DNA of 64,000 bases from Aphanomyces cochlioides (GCA_019828595.1 JAHQRK010000023.1:992001-1056000); one strand, 5' to 3'. Positions 51,783 through 62,600 are shown, counted from the stretch's first letter. The notes: generated by a model not told the origin, from the sequence alone. A program made the numbers and translations.

Positions 51783-54368
51783 GGGCCCGTCTGGCAACCG
51801 AAAATATTACAATAAATAGGCCCAAAATGCCATTTCGAGGCCAAATTCAATAATTGAGGTCAAAATATGAACTTGTTTATCTCCAAGAGTTTTGCACCAA
51901 GTCCAATATTTTTGGTTGGGATATACTCAGTGGAGGCTCCCAAAATGCCATTCTCCGGAAAAAGCAGGACGTTTGATAAACTATATAAGGTTTGGTAGGA
52001 CATGGTGCCCTCCGTTTTCTGGATAAGCAAGTTATCCGGCTTTTGAGTTGAGGCTGCCAGCAGCCACAAACAAAATCTCACAAGAAAACGCAGGACACAT
52101 GTCCCGCGGAACTGAAGTTGGGAGTTTTGACGAGCTGAATGAAGAAATTCGAGCAAACACTGTCTCAAAACGCTCATGGGATATCTACATGAATTCTTAT
52201 GCTAGGTTTGTCTCGTGGCTCGTCATACACAAGCAAAACTTAGTGCCTGATGCCTTTTTTGACTTGCTTGGACTGCAACCTACATCGCATCCTGCGCTTT
52301 TTGCCTCTGTAAAGTCGCTTTTGATGGATTCGAACTGCTGCCCACCAATTCATTTTGATCGTTTGACAGCTCCCGATTTTGTGGTATAGATTTTGACGTT
52401 GAAGAAAAAAAATGGGGATCGACTAAGTTACTCTGCTTTAAACACGCATCGAGCTGGCCTTTTCAACTTGTTTCGACGTTTTGGTGTGTCTATGTCAACA
52501 ACATTGGAAAAGGAGATGTCAAACCATTTCAGAGGGTTGAAACGCAGTATTGCAGAAAGCACAGCCTCTGGCAATGGACGAATTAAAGTTGGTAAAGACC
52601 CCTTGTCTATTGATACCTTTCATTTTTTGTCCAAAGCATTGCTCCTCGTCACAGACTTGAATGCTGTATTTGCACGAACATTCATGCTCGTTGCTTGGAA
52701 TCTAATGTGCCGTTCGTCCAATGCCTTTGGAATAATGCTTGAGCACATGGAATGGTCAAATGATGCGTTGAGAATCTATTTTGCATATATGAAGAATGAC
52801 CAAGGTGGTGACAGACCTCGAGATCCCCGCCACGTCTATGCTATTCCAAAACATCCTGCTTTATGTCCGATATTGGCGTTGGGAATCTACTGGTCCTGCT
52901 ACAGTTTTGACAGTGATACAAAGCAGCTTTTCCCGGGATCAAATCAGTATGAACGCTTCCGAAAGGAATTGGCACGAATTTTATCAAAAGACAACATTTC
53001 TGGTGAAATGAGACGAAGGGGTATCAATATTGAAGACATTGGTACACACTCTTTGCGCAAAGGGGCCTCAACATTCTGTTCGTCTGGCTCCACAGCTTGT
53101 CCATCGTCAACGGCTGTTCATTTGCGCGCGGGCTGGTCATTGGGCGGGGTGCAAGATTCATACCTGCGGTATGAAGCCGCAGGCGACCAGTATGTTGGGC
53201 GAACTGTTTGTGGGCTTCCTATCAACTCTTACGAATTTGCGTTGCTCCCTCCTCATTTCGTTTGCTACAATGACACTCTTGCATCTGCACTTGATGTATG
53301 TTTTCCACGTGCGCCTGGTCATCTACAATTTGTCTTAGAGTATGCACTTGCATCTCTTGTCTACCATTCGAATTATCTTGTTGAGAGTCTTCAGCCAAAT
53401 CATCCCATATTTTTGTCGCCGTTGTTTTTGGATCCTGCCTTGATGCGGGGATTGAAATCTATTGTTCATTGTGACGTCGAATCCCCAAGTCAAAATCTTA
53501 CACCTACGGGTGTGCCTCCTCACGTCACTATCCTCATGGAGTTACATTTGCTTCGTCGAAACACTGATGCTACGCAAATGTGTATTAAAGAGTCGTGTGA
53601 AATGGTTACGACGAGGATAATTGACGCGCTTGAAGAGCGCCCCGGCTTTGGTAGCTCTATCTCATTGTATTCTATAAGGGACACAATTGTGTCATGCTTG
53701 CAGGGGGAAGGATTAAACGTCGGTGCTCAATCATCTCGCGTGTGCTCGGACGAAACTCCTCATGTTGTTGCTTCGACAAGTCCCAACCAAGAACTTCGCT
53801 TGCTCCCTGGATTGCCGCAAAATTATACACTCCCAAACGGCTCACTGTACCAGATGTGGATACTGTGGTGTTGTGGTAGCCCCCTGAGTCGACTCCACCA
53901 TTAAGATTTGTGAGCTCTGGTTGGCGACTCGACAGAAATCTGCAAAAACGACTCAGTGACCTCCGCTTCCTCATGCGCCGTATCGAATCAAAAGCACGCA
54001 GCTTGACCATGATGAAGACGTCAATGACCCAAGACGAGGCCCAGAAGGTGTTCCTTGCTTGTGGGGATGCTATTTCCATCAACAACACGACTCATCAATC
54101 TCGGGTTCGCCGCCGTGGTCAGCTCACTTGGAGAACTCTCGTGAAGTTGTTGAGAAAGCACCAGGAATAGATGCGTCAAATTCATTGAACCTAACGTTAA
54201 AGTGATAAATCATGTACGTTTTAGAGTCCTCCTTTCGTCCTACCAATTCCGACTAAGAGTCATTTTACGAAATGGAGGTTTTACCTCTATTTTGAATATG
54301 CCATAAATCGTTGATCCCGTTTTGGCTGAAAATGGCATATTGATTTTGAAATTTTGCCAGACGCACCC
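51783..54368 (+). mobile_element. Tyrosine-recombinase element with TIRs
   Basis: 2586-bp unit whose ends are GGGCCCGTCTGGCAA on the left and, on the minus strand, GGGTGCGTCTGGCAA on the right (13 of 15 identical). TAA stands on both sides (51780-51782, 54369-54371). Subterminal motifs of the AAAATGCCATTT kind recur near both ends (51764, 51822 and 51939 on the left; inverted at 54327 on the right). The only coding region is a Crypton-like tyrosine recombinase. Cryptons are not known to me to have terminal inverted repeats or target duplications, while the TAA flank is reminiscent of PIF/Harbinger elements. Confidence 0.7.
52099..54170 (+). pseudogene. Crypton-like tyrosine recombinase
   Basis: Tyrosine recombinase with an in-frame TAG at codon 97 (52387-52389) and a frame shift near 53875. 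ATG at 52099. The N-terminal part (to about 170) is a core-binding helical domain (KRSWDIYMNSYARFVSWL; LSYSALNTHRAGLFNLF). The catalytic part has R205 (MCRSSNAFG), H317 and R320 (GTHSLRKGAS), W346 (RAGWSLGG) and the nucleophile candidates Y355/Y358 (DSYLRY). The C-terminal part contains LPNGSLYQMWILWCCG, like the GCR1_C-type DNA-binding domain of Cryptons, and continues after the shift (RNLQKRLSDLRFLMRR) to 54170. A family member with both lesions repaired would be about 690 aa. Confidence 0.82.
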
Positions 54369-54395
54369 TAATATTTTCGGTTGCCAGACGGGCCC

Positions 54396-54681
54396 TAAGT
54401 TTTTGCAGTGAAGTCTATCATACGTTCAACTTCAATGTGGAATCTTGTGGACATTTGAGAGTGGTGATATTTTGAAGGCGACGACAATAGACGGCAGAGT
54501 GCTTTTCAAGTTCCAAGGGTGATAGAGCGCTGCTATTCTGGCTCAGTTGAATGATGCAATCGCATGAAACGAGTCGTGTGAACGCAAGATGGCGTTCGCG
54601 ATTGGGTGTCTTGTTGTCGTCGACCTTCAAGAAGGAGCTTCGTCTGGTCAGCTCATCATTTTGCATTTTGTTTGCCCAGAG
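54396..54681. other. Upstream region of MOT1-type copy 2
   Basis: From the right TAA flank of the mini-element to the ATG of the transporter copy. No gene seen. Confidence 0.4.
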
Positions 54682-56152
54682 ATGGACAAGTCAGCGATCG
54701 TTGACGATGCTGCAGACGAAGCACAGTACATTGAAGCAGCGGATGTCCAAGTCGCGTACAAGTCACTTCCATTGCTCCAACGTGTCTTTGTGGTTCTCCG
54801 TCCGTGGTGGTGGCGCGACACGAAGCCATATTTCACGCTCCAGGAGTTTTCAGGAGCGTTTGGTGACCTCGGCAACTACTTTCCATTCAGCATCTCCCTC
54901 GCTGTGACCAAGCAGATCGCCTTTGGACCAACTGTCTTCTTCTCGGGTAGTCTATCCATGGAGTCTAGCATGGTGTTGACAAAGTCTCTAGGGCTGTTTA
55001 ACGTAATGATCGCAGCGTACTTCGACATCCCGATTCCAGTCTTGCCTCTCCGACCAGTCTCTGCTGTCGCCATTGCGTCCAAGTACTCCAAGACGGAGAT
55101 CGCCGCTGCTGGTCTTCTCCATGGACTTGTCATCTTTGGCTTGGACATCACAAATCTCGTGACGGTCGTCGCTCGCTACATCCCATTCTGCCTTGTCCGT
55201 GGTGTCCAACTTGGCGTGGGCCTTCAGCTCCTCCAAAATGGCGTCAAGCAAGCTTACGTCCACTCGCCAACGATCTCGGTAAACAACAAGACCCACGACA
55301 TCACTGTGAAGCGCAGTACAGACCAGCTCGTATGGTGGGGCACCGACAGCATCTTTGTCTCGATCGTGCTGGTCTTGTTCTGCCTCACTTGCATGCACCG
55401 CAAGGGCGTTCCCGTTGCGCTAGCGGTGTTCATCTACGGAGTCATCATTGCGGCGATCAATTACCACCAAATGAAAGGCGAGTGGAAGCTGCCCGACCTG
55501 TCGCTTGGCCCTGACTTCAGTGGCATGCCAGATTGGCCATCCCACGACGACGTCAAGAACGCCTTTGTCAACATGGTGCTGCCCCAGATCCCTCTCTCGC
55601 TCTTGAACGGTGTCTTGGCATTGGAAATGCTGGCGAAAGACTATTATCCAAATCACAAAGCCCCCCCCTGCGTCTGTCCGCCGGAATTTCCATCAGCATG
55701 GGCTTTGGTGAACTCGTCTTTTGTGGCTTTGGTATGCTCGCCATGGGTCAGGAGGTCTCGCAGCTCAGTATGCATTTGGTGCACGGACAAATTTTGCCAT
55801 GATGTTTCTCGGCGGGACGAAACTCATTGTCTTCTTCAACTTCGGCTCGACCCTTGTCCAGCTCCTCCAAGACGGTGTCTTTCCCTCGAGTGTGATTGGC
55901 ATTCTCGTCCTGTTTGCCGGTTTGTTCTTGTCGATTGTCGGTCTTGACATTGAAACCCGGAAGCACAAGGGCGACGTGGTCATTCTCCTCGTGACGGCCG
56001 CTACGTCGCTAGCTATTGACACTGGCCGTGGCTTTCTCGTCGGCGCCGTCACGTACCTCATCTTGCGCATTGCCGTGAACGACCCTTCGACTTACAAGAT
56101 GATTTCAGCTGAGAGCCCCCGCGATGACACAAATCAACGCCATGAAAGCTAA
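54682..56152 (+). pseudogene. MOT1: MOT1-type molybdate transporter, frameshifted
   Basis: Second transporter copy. ATG at 54682 (MDKSAIVDDAADEAQY). It has the family signature FTLQEFSGAFGDLGNYFPF, followed by about ten membrane segments. A 45-nt GT-AG intron at 54947-54991 restores the FFSGLFNVMIAAYFDIP reading; it keeps the frame, and the neighbouring intact gene lacks it. At 55661 a run of eight C shifts the frame (the expected KAPLRLSAGIS is lost), and a compensating shift lies near 55748 (MLAMG to GGLAAQYAFGA). The C-terminal half then continues to NDPSTYKMI. The C run could be a sequencing error, but the second shift argues for real decay. Confidence 0.82.
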
Positions 56153-57065
56153 GCCTCTGTAGTCCAGTGTGTATTCCTTGTTGGTGCATAAGAGTAGTAA
56201 ATCTACCTCTCTGTCTTTCTTTCTAGCTTCACAGCATGGACTGTGTTGTCATTGAGAGCCACTGCAGCCTTAACGACGACGGCCTGCAAGTTCCGCAGCC
56301 ATGTTTTCGGCAAAGAGTTTGTTTACTCACTCTCGAGTAGTACGTCAAGCTTTGGCTCCTTGATTGCGCAGTCGTGTTCAAAGTTCGCGGGGGCTTTTTC
56401 ATGACACGATCTAAGATGGCCATGTCATTGGTCCACGGCCATGTCCTACGCCACCGTTTCCTCTCTGCTACAGGCGATGTCTACCCAAGACCACCCAAGA
56501 GAGCAGACTGGACCTCTGTGGTCAAGTTGCACCAGAGTTACTTGTGGATCATGCAGTCGTGCCGTTGTCTCGTCGTCAGAGAAGACAGCACCAGCGACAA
56601 TCTATCGTCCGTCCCATGCATTCACCGAGGAGACAGCGATGAGAATGCCGTCATGTTGTCTAGATCCAAAGGATGACGTCATGTTGTCGTTGTTGACCTC
56701 GATCATTCGCTGCATCGGTTGTGAAAAAAATTGTTGTCGTGCTACCATGCATGGTCAGATGATAGGTGCTGCACCACGTATCACCAAGCTGTAGTAAACG
56801 ACGGACGACCGATTTCCTGGCGCCGCCGCTCGACAAGCGAAGGGCTTCCTGGGTAGTTTAGGAGGTTACAACGGGGGCTACAATCGGGGCTTCCCCCTCA
56901 AGAAGTGCAGACCCCACGAATGCTTTTTTTCAAGGACACGGATCGTTGAACATCAAGGGGCTAACTAGACCAAGGACGCACTGTTGGACAGAGTTGGAAT
57001 GACAGAGGGGATCTGTCGTGTCCAACTCGAATCATACAGCCAACGACACTTTTCAACGTGCCACG
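56153..57065. other. Upstream region of intact MOT1 gene
   Basis: About 900 bp with no gene recognised. The short frames here have no family resemblance. Confidence 0.4.
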
Positions 57066-58496
57066 ATGAGCCAAGCTGCTCCAAGCGAAGACGTGCCTTT
57101 TGTGAAAGCCGTGGAGAATCTCCAAGAAGAGGAGGCGCCGTACGTCAAGGCCATCGACGACCTCCAAGACGACGAAGTGCCTTATGAAAGCCTCACGTGG
57201 CCGCAAAAGTTCTTTGTCGTCTTGCGACCCAAGTGGTGGCGCGACACCAAACAATATTTTACATTGCAAGAATGCTCGGGGGCTTTTGGCGATCTCGGCA
57301 CGCTCTTGCCACTCGTGACGGCGCTCGCTGTGACCAAGCAAATCACAGTCGGCCCAACTTTCTTCTTTGCCGGGCTCTTCTCCTTGGCCATGTCGACGTA
57401 CTTTGGCATTCCAGTTCCCCTTCAACCGATGAAAGGCATCTGTGCTGGGGCCCTTGCCAACAAGTCAACGCCAGCTGAAATCGCCGCGGCGGGGTTCCTC
57501 ATTGGCGTCATCTTCACCTTCTTGGCGGCGTCCAACCTCATCACCGTCGTCGCCAAGCTCATTCCATTCAGCTTGGTGCGTGGTGTCCAGCTCAGCATTG
57601 GTCTCTCCCTCCTCCAAAATGGCGTCAAGCAAGCTTACGTCCACACCGCCACCATCACGGTCAACAACCTCACGCACACGACGGTCGTCAAGCGCAGCGC
57701 GGACGAGCTCGTCTGGTGGGGCACGGACAGCATTTTCGTCTCGGTTCTCTTCATCTGCTTGTGCTTGGGCTTCATGCACAACAAACGCATGCCCGCTGCG
57801 TTGCTCATCTTCATCTACGGCTGCATCATCGCGGCGATCAACTACCACAATGAAAAAGGCCGTCTCAAGTTGCCAGACCTCGAGTTGGGTCCTGACTTTG
57901 CATCGTTGCCTCCATGGCCCACGTCTGCCGACTTTAAGAAGGGCTTCGTGGACATGGTGCTTCCCCAACTGCCCGTGTCGCTCCTGAACGGCGTGCTCGC
58001 TCTCGAACGACTCGCGTCGGATTACTTTCCGCACAAGAAGTCCCCAGCGACGGCTCGGCGTATTTCGGCCAGCATGGCGTTCGACATGGTCTTCCCCCTC
58101 CTTGGCATGGTGCCTAGTGGCCATGGCGCCGGTGGCCTCGCGTCGCAGTATGCCTTTGGAGCCCGAAGCAACCTGTCGCTCATGTTCATCGGCTCGTCCA
58201 AGATCCTCGTCTCTCTTCTCCTGGGCTCGACGCTCTTGCAATTGATCCAAGACGGTATCTTCCCATCGTGCGCCCTTGGAGTCATGGTCATGTTTGCTGG
58301 TCTCTACTTGTCGATGGTCGGCCTCGACTTGGAAACGCAACATCACAAGGGAGACGTTGTCGTCTTGCTCATCACGGCGGCGGCCTCACTCGTGACAGAC
58401 ACAGGGAGAGGCTTCCTCGTCGGCATTGTCACCTACTTGGTGCTGCGCTACGTCGTCAACGATCCAGCAACTTACCGCATGATCGCCCACGACTAA
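57066..58496 (+). CDS. MOT1: MOT1-type molybdate transporter
   Basis: Intact membrane transporter of 476 aa, single exon. The ATG at 57066 (MSQAAPSEDVPFVKAVEN) is the first in frame. After an acidic head with a doubled EEAPYVKA/EDVPFVKA-type segment comes the MOT1 signature TLQECSGAFGDLGTLLPLV, a Q-P-MKG segment (VPLQPMKGICAGALA), and about ten hydrophobic segments. There is an Asn-rich loop (TVNNLTHTTVV) and a final domain (TDTGRGFLVGIVTYLVLRY). MOT1 proteins, formerly filed under sulfate transporters, import molybdate for the molybdenum cofactor, at the plasma membrane or an internal membrane. The assignment rests on the signature; sulfate or another oxyanion is possible. Confidence 0.85.
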   Translation: MSQAAPSEDVPFVKAVENLQEEEAPYVKAIDDLQDDEVPYESLTWPQKFFVVLRPKWWRDTKQYFTLQECSGAFGDLGTLLPLVTALAVTKQITVGPTFFFAGLFSLAMSTYFGIPVPLQPMKGICAGALANKSTPAEIAAAGFLIGVIFTFLAASNLITVVAKLIPFSLVRGVQLSIGLSLLQNGVKQAYVHTATITVNNLTHTTVVKRSADELVWWGTDSIFVSVLFICLCLGFMHNKRMPAALLIFIYGCIIAAINYHNEKGRLKLPDLELGPDFASLPPWPTSADFKKGFVDMVLPQLPVSLLNGVLALERLASDYFPHKKSPATARRISASMAFDMVFPLLGMVPSGHGAGGLASQYAFGARSNLSLMFIGSSKILVSLLLGSTLLQLIQDGIFPSCALGVMVMFAGLYLSMVGLDLETQHHKGDVVVLLITAAASLVTDTGRGFLVGIVTYLVLRYVVNDPATYRMIAHD

Positions 58497-58574
58497 GTTT
58501 ATCGTTCAAGTATGCATTAGGTTTGCTTTAAAGACCAACTACTGTACAGAGTCCTGTGTTTCTCCATCTTGTTG

Positions 58575-59027
58575 TCAGAGCTTGTCGAGCTTGTTGAAGG
58601 CCCCGCCGCCAGGATTCCGCTTAGCTAGTTCCGCCATGTCGGCAGCTTTGTAGTCATAGCTACAGTCGTGCTGGTCTGCAAACCGGTGTTGACCACAGTA
58701 GACATAGCCGCAGCGACATTCTATTCCAGTGAGCCCGACCTTCTTCTTGCAACTCCAGCAGCGCCCTTTGTTGGTTTGAATGGGTTTGGCAGGTTCTTGT
58801 GTGTCCTGCACAGCTTCGTTGGTTATTGAGTCGAGTGCAGACGTCGTCGTCACTTGTGGCTGAGGAATCGAGACTGATTCAGAGGATGGAACGACAGCCG
58901 GAGCATCCGCTGGGATCTTGGCGCTGCTCTTCTTCCAACACACCGAGCACATTCCATGGTGCGCGGGATTGCCAAAGAAGCCGCATCCAGCCGAACACAA
59001 CGACGCTGCGGATTCTTCTTGCTGCAT
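58575..59027 (-). CDS. A20/AN1 zinc-finger protein
   Basis: Small stress-associated-protein type of 150 aa. ATG at 59027 (MQQEESAASLC). The A20 finger covers residues 10-33, CX3CX11CX2C (LCSAGCGFFGNPAHHGMC, then SVCW). A Ser/Pro/Thr/Gln linker follows. The AN1 finger is near 90-127: C-X2-C-X9-C-X-C-X4-C-X2-H-X5-H-X-C (CWSCKKK, CRCGYVYCGQH, DQHDC). In plants and animals A20/AN1 proteins bind ubiquitin and modulate stress responses and proteasome function. Single exon, minus strand, 78 bp after the end of the transporter gene (convergent). Confidence 0.92.
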   Translation of the reverse strand: MQQEESAASLCSAGCGFFGNPAHHGMCSVCWKKSSAKIPADAPAVVPSSESVSIPQPQVTTTSALDSITNEAVQDTQEPAKPIQTNKGRCWSCKKKVGLTGIECRCGYVYCGQHRFADQHDCSYDYKAADMAELAKRNPGGGAFNKLDKL

Positions 59028-59150
59028 ACCGGTGTGATGCGGCGACTCTGTCAAATGTGGAAGTGGCAGTTGACCGTTTCGATCTTGGGTATAAAAAAAA
59101 CCTCCAACGGGGCAAAGAACACCTTGGGCTCGGCCATCATGATGCGTCCG

Positions 59151-59426
59151 TTAGTGCATGTCGCGGGCTCGTAATCCACGCACATGTGTCAATACAATGA
59201 CGATTTGTCGGCCGCTTAAGTTCTCCAGCCACTCCATGCTGAAATTCGAACCAAAACCAGTTCGAAGTTCCATCTCAAAATCCATGATTTCATCCGCAAG
59301 TCTAGCCATTCTATTGAAAGCTAGTCGTTCTTCATATCTTGGTTGATGCGCATCCGCGTGAGGTATAGCACGGCGAAGTTTACGAGCTGATGCGCACAGC
59401 TCGTATCCCTGGCATGCATCTTTCAT
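59151..59426 (-). CDS. Small hypothetical protein, 91 aa
   Basis: ATG at 59426 (MKDACQGYELCASARKL), 91 aa, no signal peptide or membrane segment, and a helical, charged composition (YEERLAFNRMARLADEIMDFE). It ends with LSGRQIVIVLTHVRGLRARD. I recognise no family. In its favour are coding-like composition, a clean ATG and a divergent promoter with a palindrome cluster shared with the condensin gene. It may be one exon of a longer gene or a chance ORF. Confidence 0.45.
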   Translation of the reverse strand: MKDACQGYELCASARKLRRAIPHADAHQPRYEERLAFNRMARLADEIMDFEMELRTGFGSNFSMEWLENLSGRQIVIVLTHVRGLRARDMH

Positions 59427-59443
59427 GTCAGGTTGGAAGAAAT

Positions 59444-59531
59444 CCGGATAAAGATATATCAATACCGGATAATCAGTCTTTATCCGGATATACATCCGGA
59501 TATGTTGGGAGCTGTCCGGTATATTTACCGG
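59444..59531. promoter_or_regulatory. Cluster of CCGG palindromes
   Basis: Six CCGG cores lie within 88 bp (59444, 59465, 59484, 59496, 59516, 59528), most inside ATCCGGAT or TATCCGGATA palindromes. They are centred between the divergent ATGs at 59426 and 59604. The spacing (21, 19, 12, 20, 12) suggests an array of binding sites. Function is inferred from position only. Confidence 0.55.
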
Positions 59532-59603
59532 ATGATAGGGAATTGCTGTGATTGGTCAGTTTGAAATTTGATTAGAGTGTAACGTTAGTCCAAGGCCAAG
59601 ACG

Positions 59604-62600
59604 ATGCGCCCGTCGATGCAGAAAGGGCTCCAGGCGATGCGAAAAGCTGGCCAATGCGACGAGCTTCTGCGTGCATTCGACGAAGAATGCCTATCTGATG
59701 AGAAGGATCATTCGTCAGAATGGAAAGAAGGCTTTGAAGCGCTCTCCAATGCGGAATGGCTCGTCTTGTGTGAAAAGTTGAGAAACCAACCATCCACTGA
59801 TTTGAACGCTATCGCGTGCTTGACGTGCCTCTGCTGGAGTATTCGCGATTCGTTGCCGTCTGGTATTGTAACCGCGCTCAGTGAAGTGATTGTGTATCTC
59901 CACGCCAACTTGTTGCAAGCTCCGTAGGTCGATAAGTGCTGGCGAAATGCTAACAATATGTAGATCCGACGCGCAAGATGCAATCGCACAATGCTGTGAA
60001 GCCTATTGGATCAGCCATGCTCTAGGCGCTGAAGCAGTTATTCCACAACTCATTCCGTTCCTCGTTGTGCAAGCACTTGATGGAGAAAAGACGTCGACAC
60101 TCAAACGCCTGAAGGACGTTCTTGATGCGTTATCCCTGCTTGATTTTGAAGATGCCAGCAGTCGGTCTGCTTGTATTGTGTTTTCTGTTTTCACAGACGT
60201 CGTAGGCTTCTCAAAGATCTGCTGTTGCGTTGCTTTGTCTCTCCAACGTTTCTCAAATCGAACGATGGCGTACAAATCTTAAGCGACCTATTCCACCTCG
60301 ACAGTTCATTCACCGATGAAATTCACGAAACGATTCGAAACCAAATTCCCATGCAGAAAAAATCTGTCGTAAAGCGATACGGGCTTATCTACTTTAAGGC
60401 ACGAACCTCAGCAGACATCTTCATCAACATTTCCATCATAGGCGTGGCAGGCAGCTCATACAAATAATCTTCCGTCAATCTTGAAGATTGAAGAAGATTG
60501 CATTCAGTCTTTCCTTTATCACTCGATTTATGTCCTCAAGCCAGCGCTTTGCACAAGCCTCCATGCCCTCCTACAAGTAAGTCTTGGATGTTAATTCCTC
60601 TGATAAAAATGATATATAGCCTTTCTTCGACGCCAAACTTGTGTGTGACTCGTTGCTATACCGGTTAGTAGAGCCAATTCTTTGGCGTGGCCTCAGTGCA
60701 AGTCGAGACCAAGTTCGAAAACAGTCGGCCATTTTACTGTTTCAAGGATTTCCTTTTCAAGATCCGTCAGCTTCAAAAGAGGAAACAGACTTACTCATGC
60801 AGAAACAATTTGACGTGATGATTCAATTGGTACAGGACAGCGCACCGGCCATTCGTGTCGTTGCCGTCCACGGGATGTCTAAAGTTCGCATTTCCACGAC
60901 GTCAACATGCTAAAAAGTTTGTAGGTGCTCAGTCTGTACTGGGAGTTGGTCCCCCACGAGTACATACAGCAATTTTTATTTTGGCTCTTTGAAATGGTCC
61001 AAGATGTCAGCGCAACAGCAGTGCGCGTCGCAGTGCTACAAGGCTTGACATTAGTCCTCGACAATCATTTGAGTCATCCTGTTTTGAAATCCCTTCTTCC
61101 AAAAGTACGTTCGCCGAATTGTTCGCCATTTATCCGCGCTAGTTGTCACCATACTTGCACGATAAACAAGAAAGCGTGCGGGCAGCCTTTTGCCAACTTC
61201 TCGTCCGGATCAAGAGCATTCGCAACATGCATTTCTACGACATTGCTCCCGTAGATCAATGTCTTAACCGTCTTGTGTTGGACAGCTCACGAAATGCAGT
61301 CGTAAAGCCTCTGACAAATCTCTTCTTGCGATCGTATTTCCCTCAGGCACGACAAGTCCCATGAATACCTGCATTGAAAGTTTAAGTAGGGCGTATCTGA
61401 ATCGTCCCAAGTTGCACGCACTTTGAGCTTGATTGAGGAGCATGAACCAGCCAGCAGAGTGTTTTACCGCCACGTGGTCTACTTCTCGTCAGTCGGAGCC
61501 GTGTGCAAACTAGTAGTGCTTCTTCTGCGCTTTCTGTCGACAACAGACGAAGAAGTTCCTATGGCGCAAGGCATTGTCTGGGTTACGGTCGACTTGTTGC
61601 AAAGCATTGCCAAACCCTTGCACCATGACAAAAGATATGCAGATTGTAAGCGTTTCTTGAAGGAAGAGATCGATCCAGATGCGCTTATGCAACTCCTCAA
61701 AACTCATGCTGCGGATGCACGAGGAGCGATCGACTCTACTTGCATCTTGTCATTGAGTCTTGTAGTCAAGGCGGGATTGTGGCACGCAATTTCGTATTTG
61801 CCGTTCAAAGATGAATTTGTCATGAAAGCACTTGAACAGTTGGCGAAATTCGACTGTTCATCCGACAAACTGCTTCTCGTGGGTGTTCTGCAGTGCATGG
61901 TGCAGTGGAAAGAAGAAATGACATTTGTCGAAACACTACTTGACCAATTGCATCCCAAAAGGTATGATTGATTGCCTCGGGCTCGTTTAAGCCCGGCGAT
62001 AGAGTGGCTAAAGCCAATGTTGCTCTCCTTTTGGTATGCGTGGAACAGCTATTGTTACTGTGCGACTTGACACCTTTGGCTGCGGAATTGGTCGCCAGTT
62101 TGGAGAAACATTGGAAATCATTTCAAAAGCAATTGGAACCCGCAAGTGCAGTGTTGTATTGCAAAGTTGTTTGGTCTCTCCATCAACTCATCTCAGCTAC
62201 AGCTTTGACCGACCCGCCGATTCTTCTATGTGATATTTGGGTTTGAAAATGCCAATGATGACGAGAACTCAGTTTCTTTGTAGGAATGGCTATCAAACAA
62301 CCAAAACAAGAGAAAACTTGATGACGACGTGCCTTCAAACGACTATCGGTTTGAATTGATCCCAGTGCTCTGTGAGGCGATGTTCCTTGCCATGCAATGC
62401 ACCACAGCGATTCCATTTATGCAACGCATGATTGACATTGCGATCGAAGAACCTGCTCTGAATGTACAGCTTCTTGCGCTGGTGGGGCCTCCAGACCTTA
62501 AAGTTCTCACTATGTGATTTTAGATTGTGGCTGTTGACGTTGAACTCGACGAACCAGTGCTAGCTGCTTTAGCAACAGCTTTGATTGAAGCAAATAGCTC

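Larger units (their letters stand above)
51736..54395. mobile_element. 71-bp mini-element split by insertion
   Basis: Outer shell of a nested pair: 51736-51779 (44 bp, starts GGGTGCGTCTGGCAA) plus TAA plus 54372-54395 (24 bp, ends TTGCCAGACGGGCCC). It is flanked by TAA at 51733 and 54396. Joined, it would be 71 bp with inverted ends. Read on the minus strand it equals the first 24-27 bp and last 44 bp of the inserted larger unit, so it is an internal-deletion derivative of the same family in opposite orientation. Confidence 0.75.

Noticed and set aside
57465..58346. Antisense 293-codon frame over the MOT1 gene
   Set aside because: Shadow frame; the transporter on the other strand is intact and recognisable.
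62500..62520. A 21-nt intron before the eleventh exon of the condensin gene
   Set aside because: Too short. A 42-nt GT-AG intron at 62482-62523 fits the size range and keeps the frame, although a 60-nt alternative is also possible.
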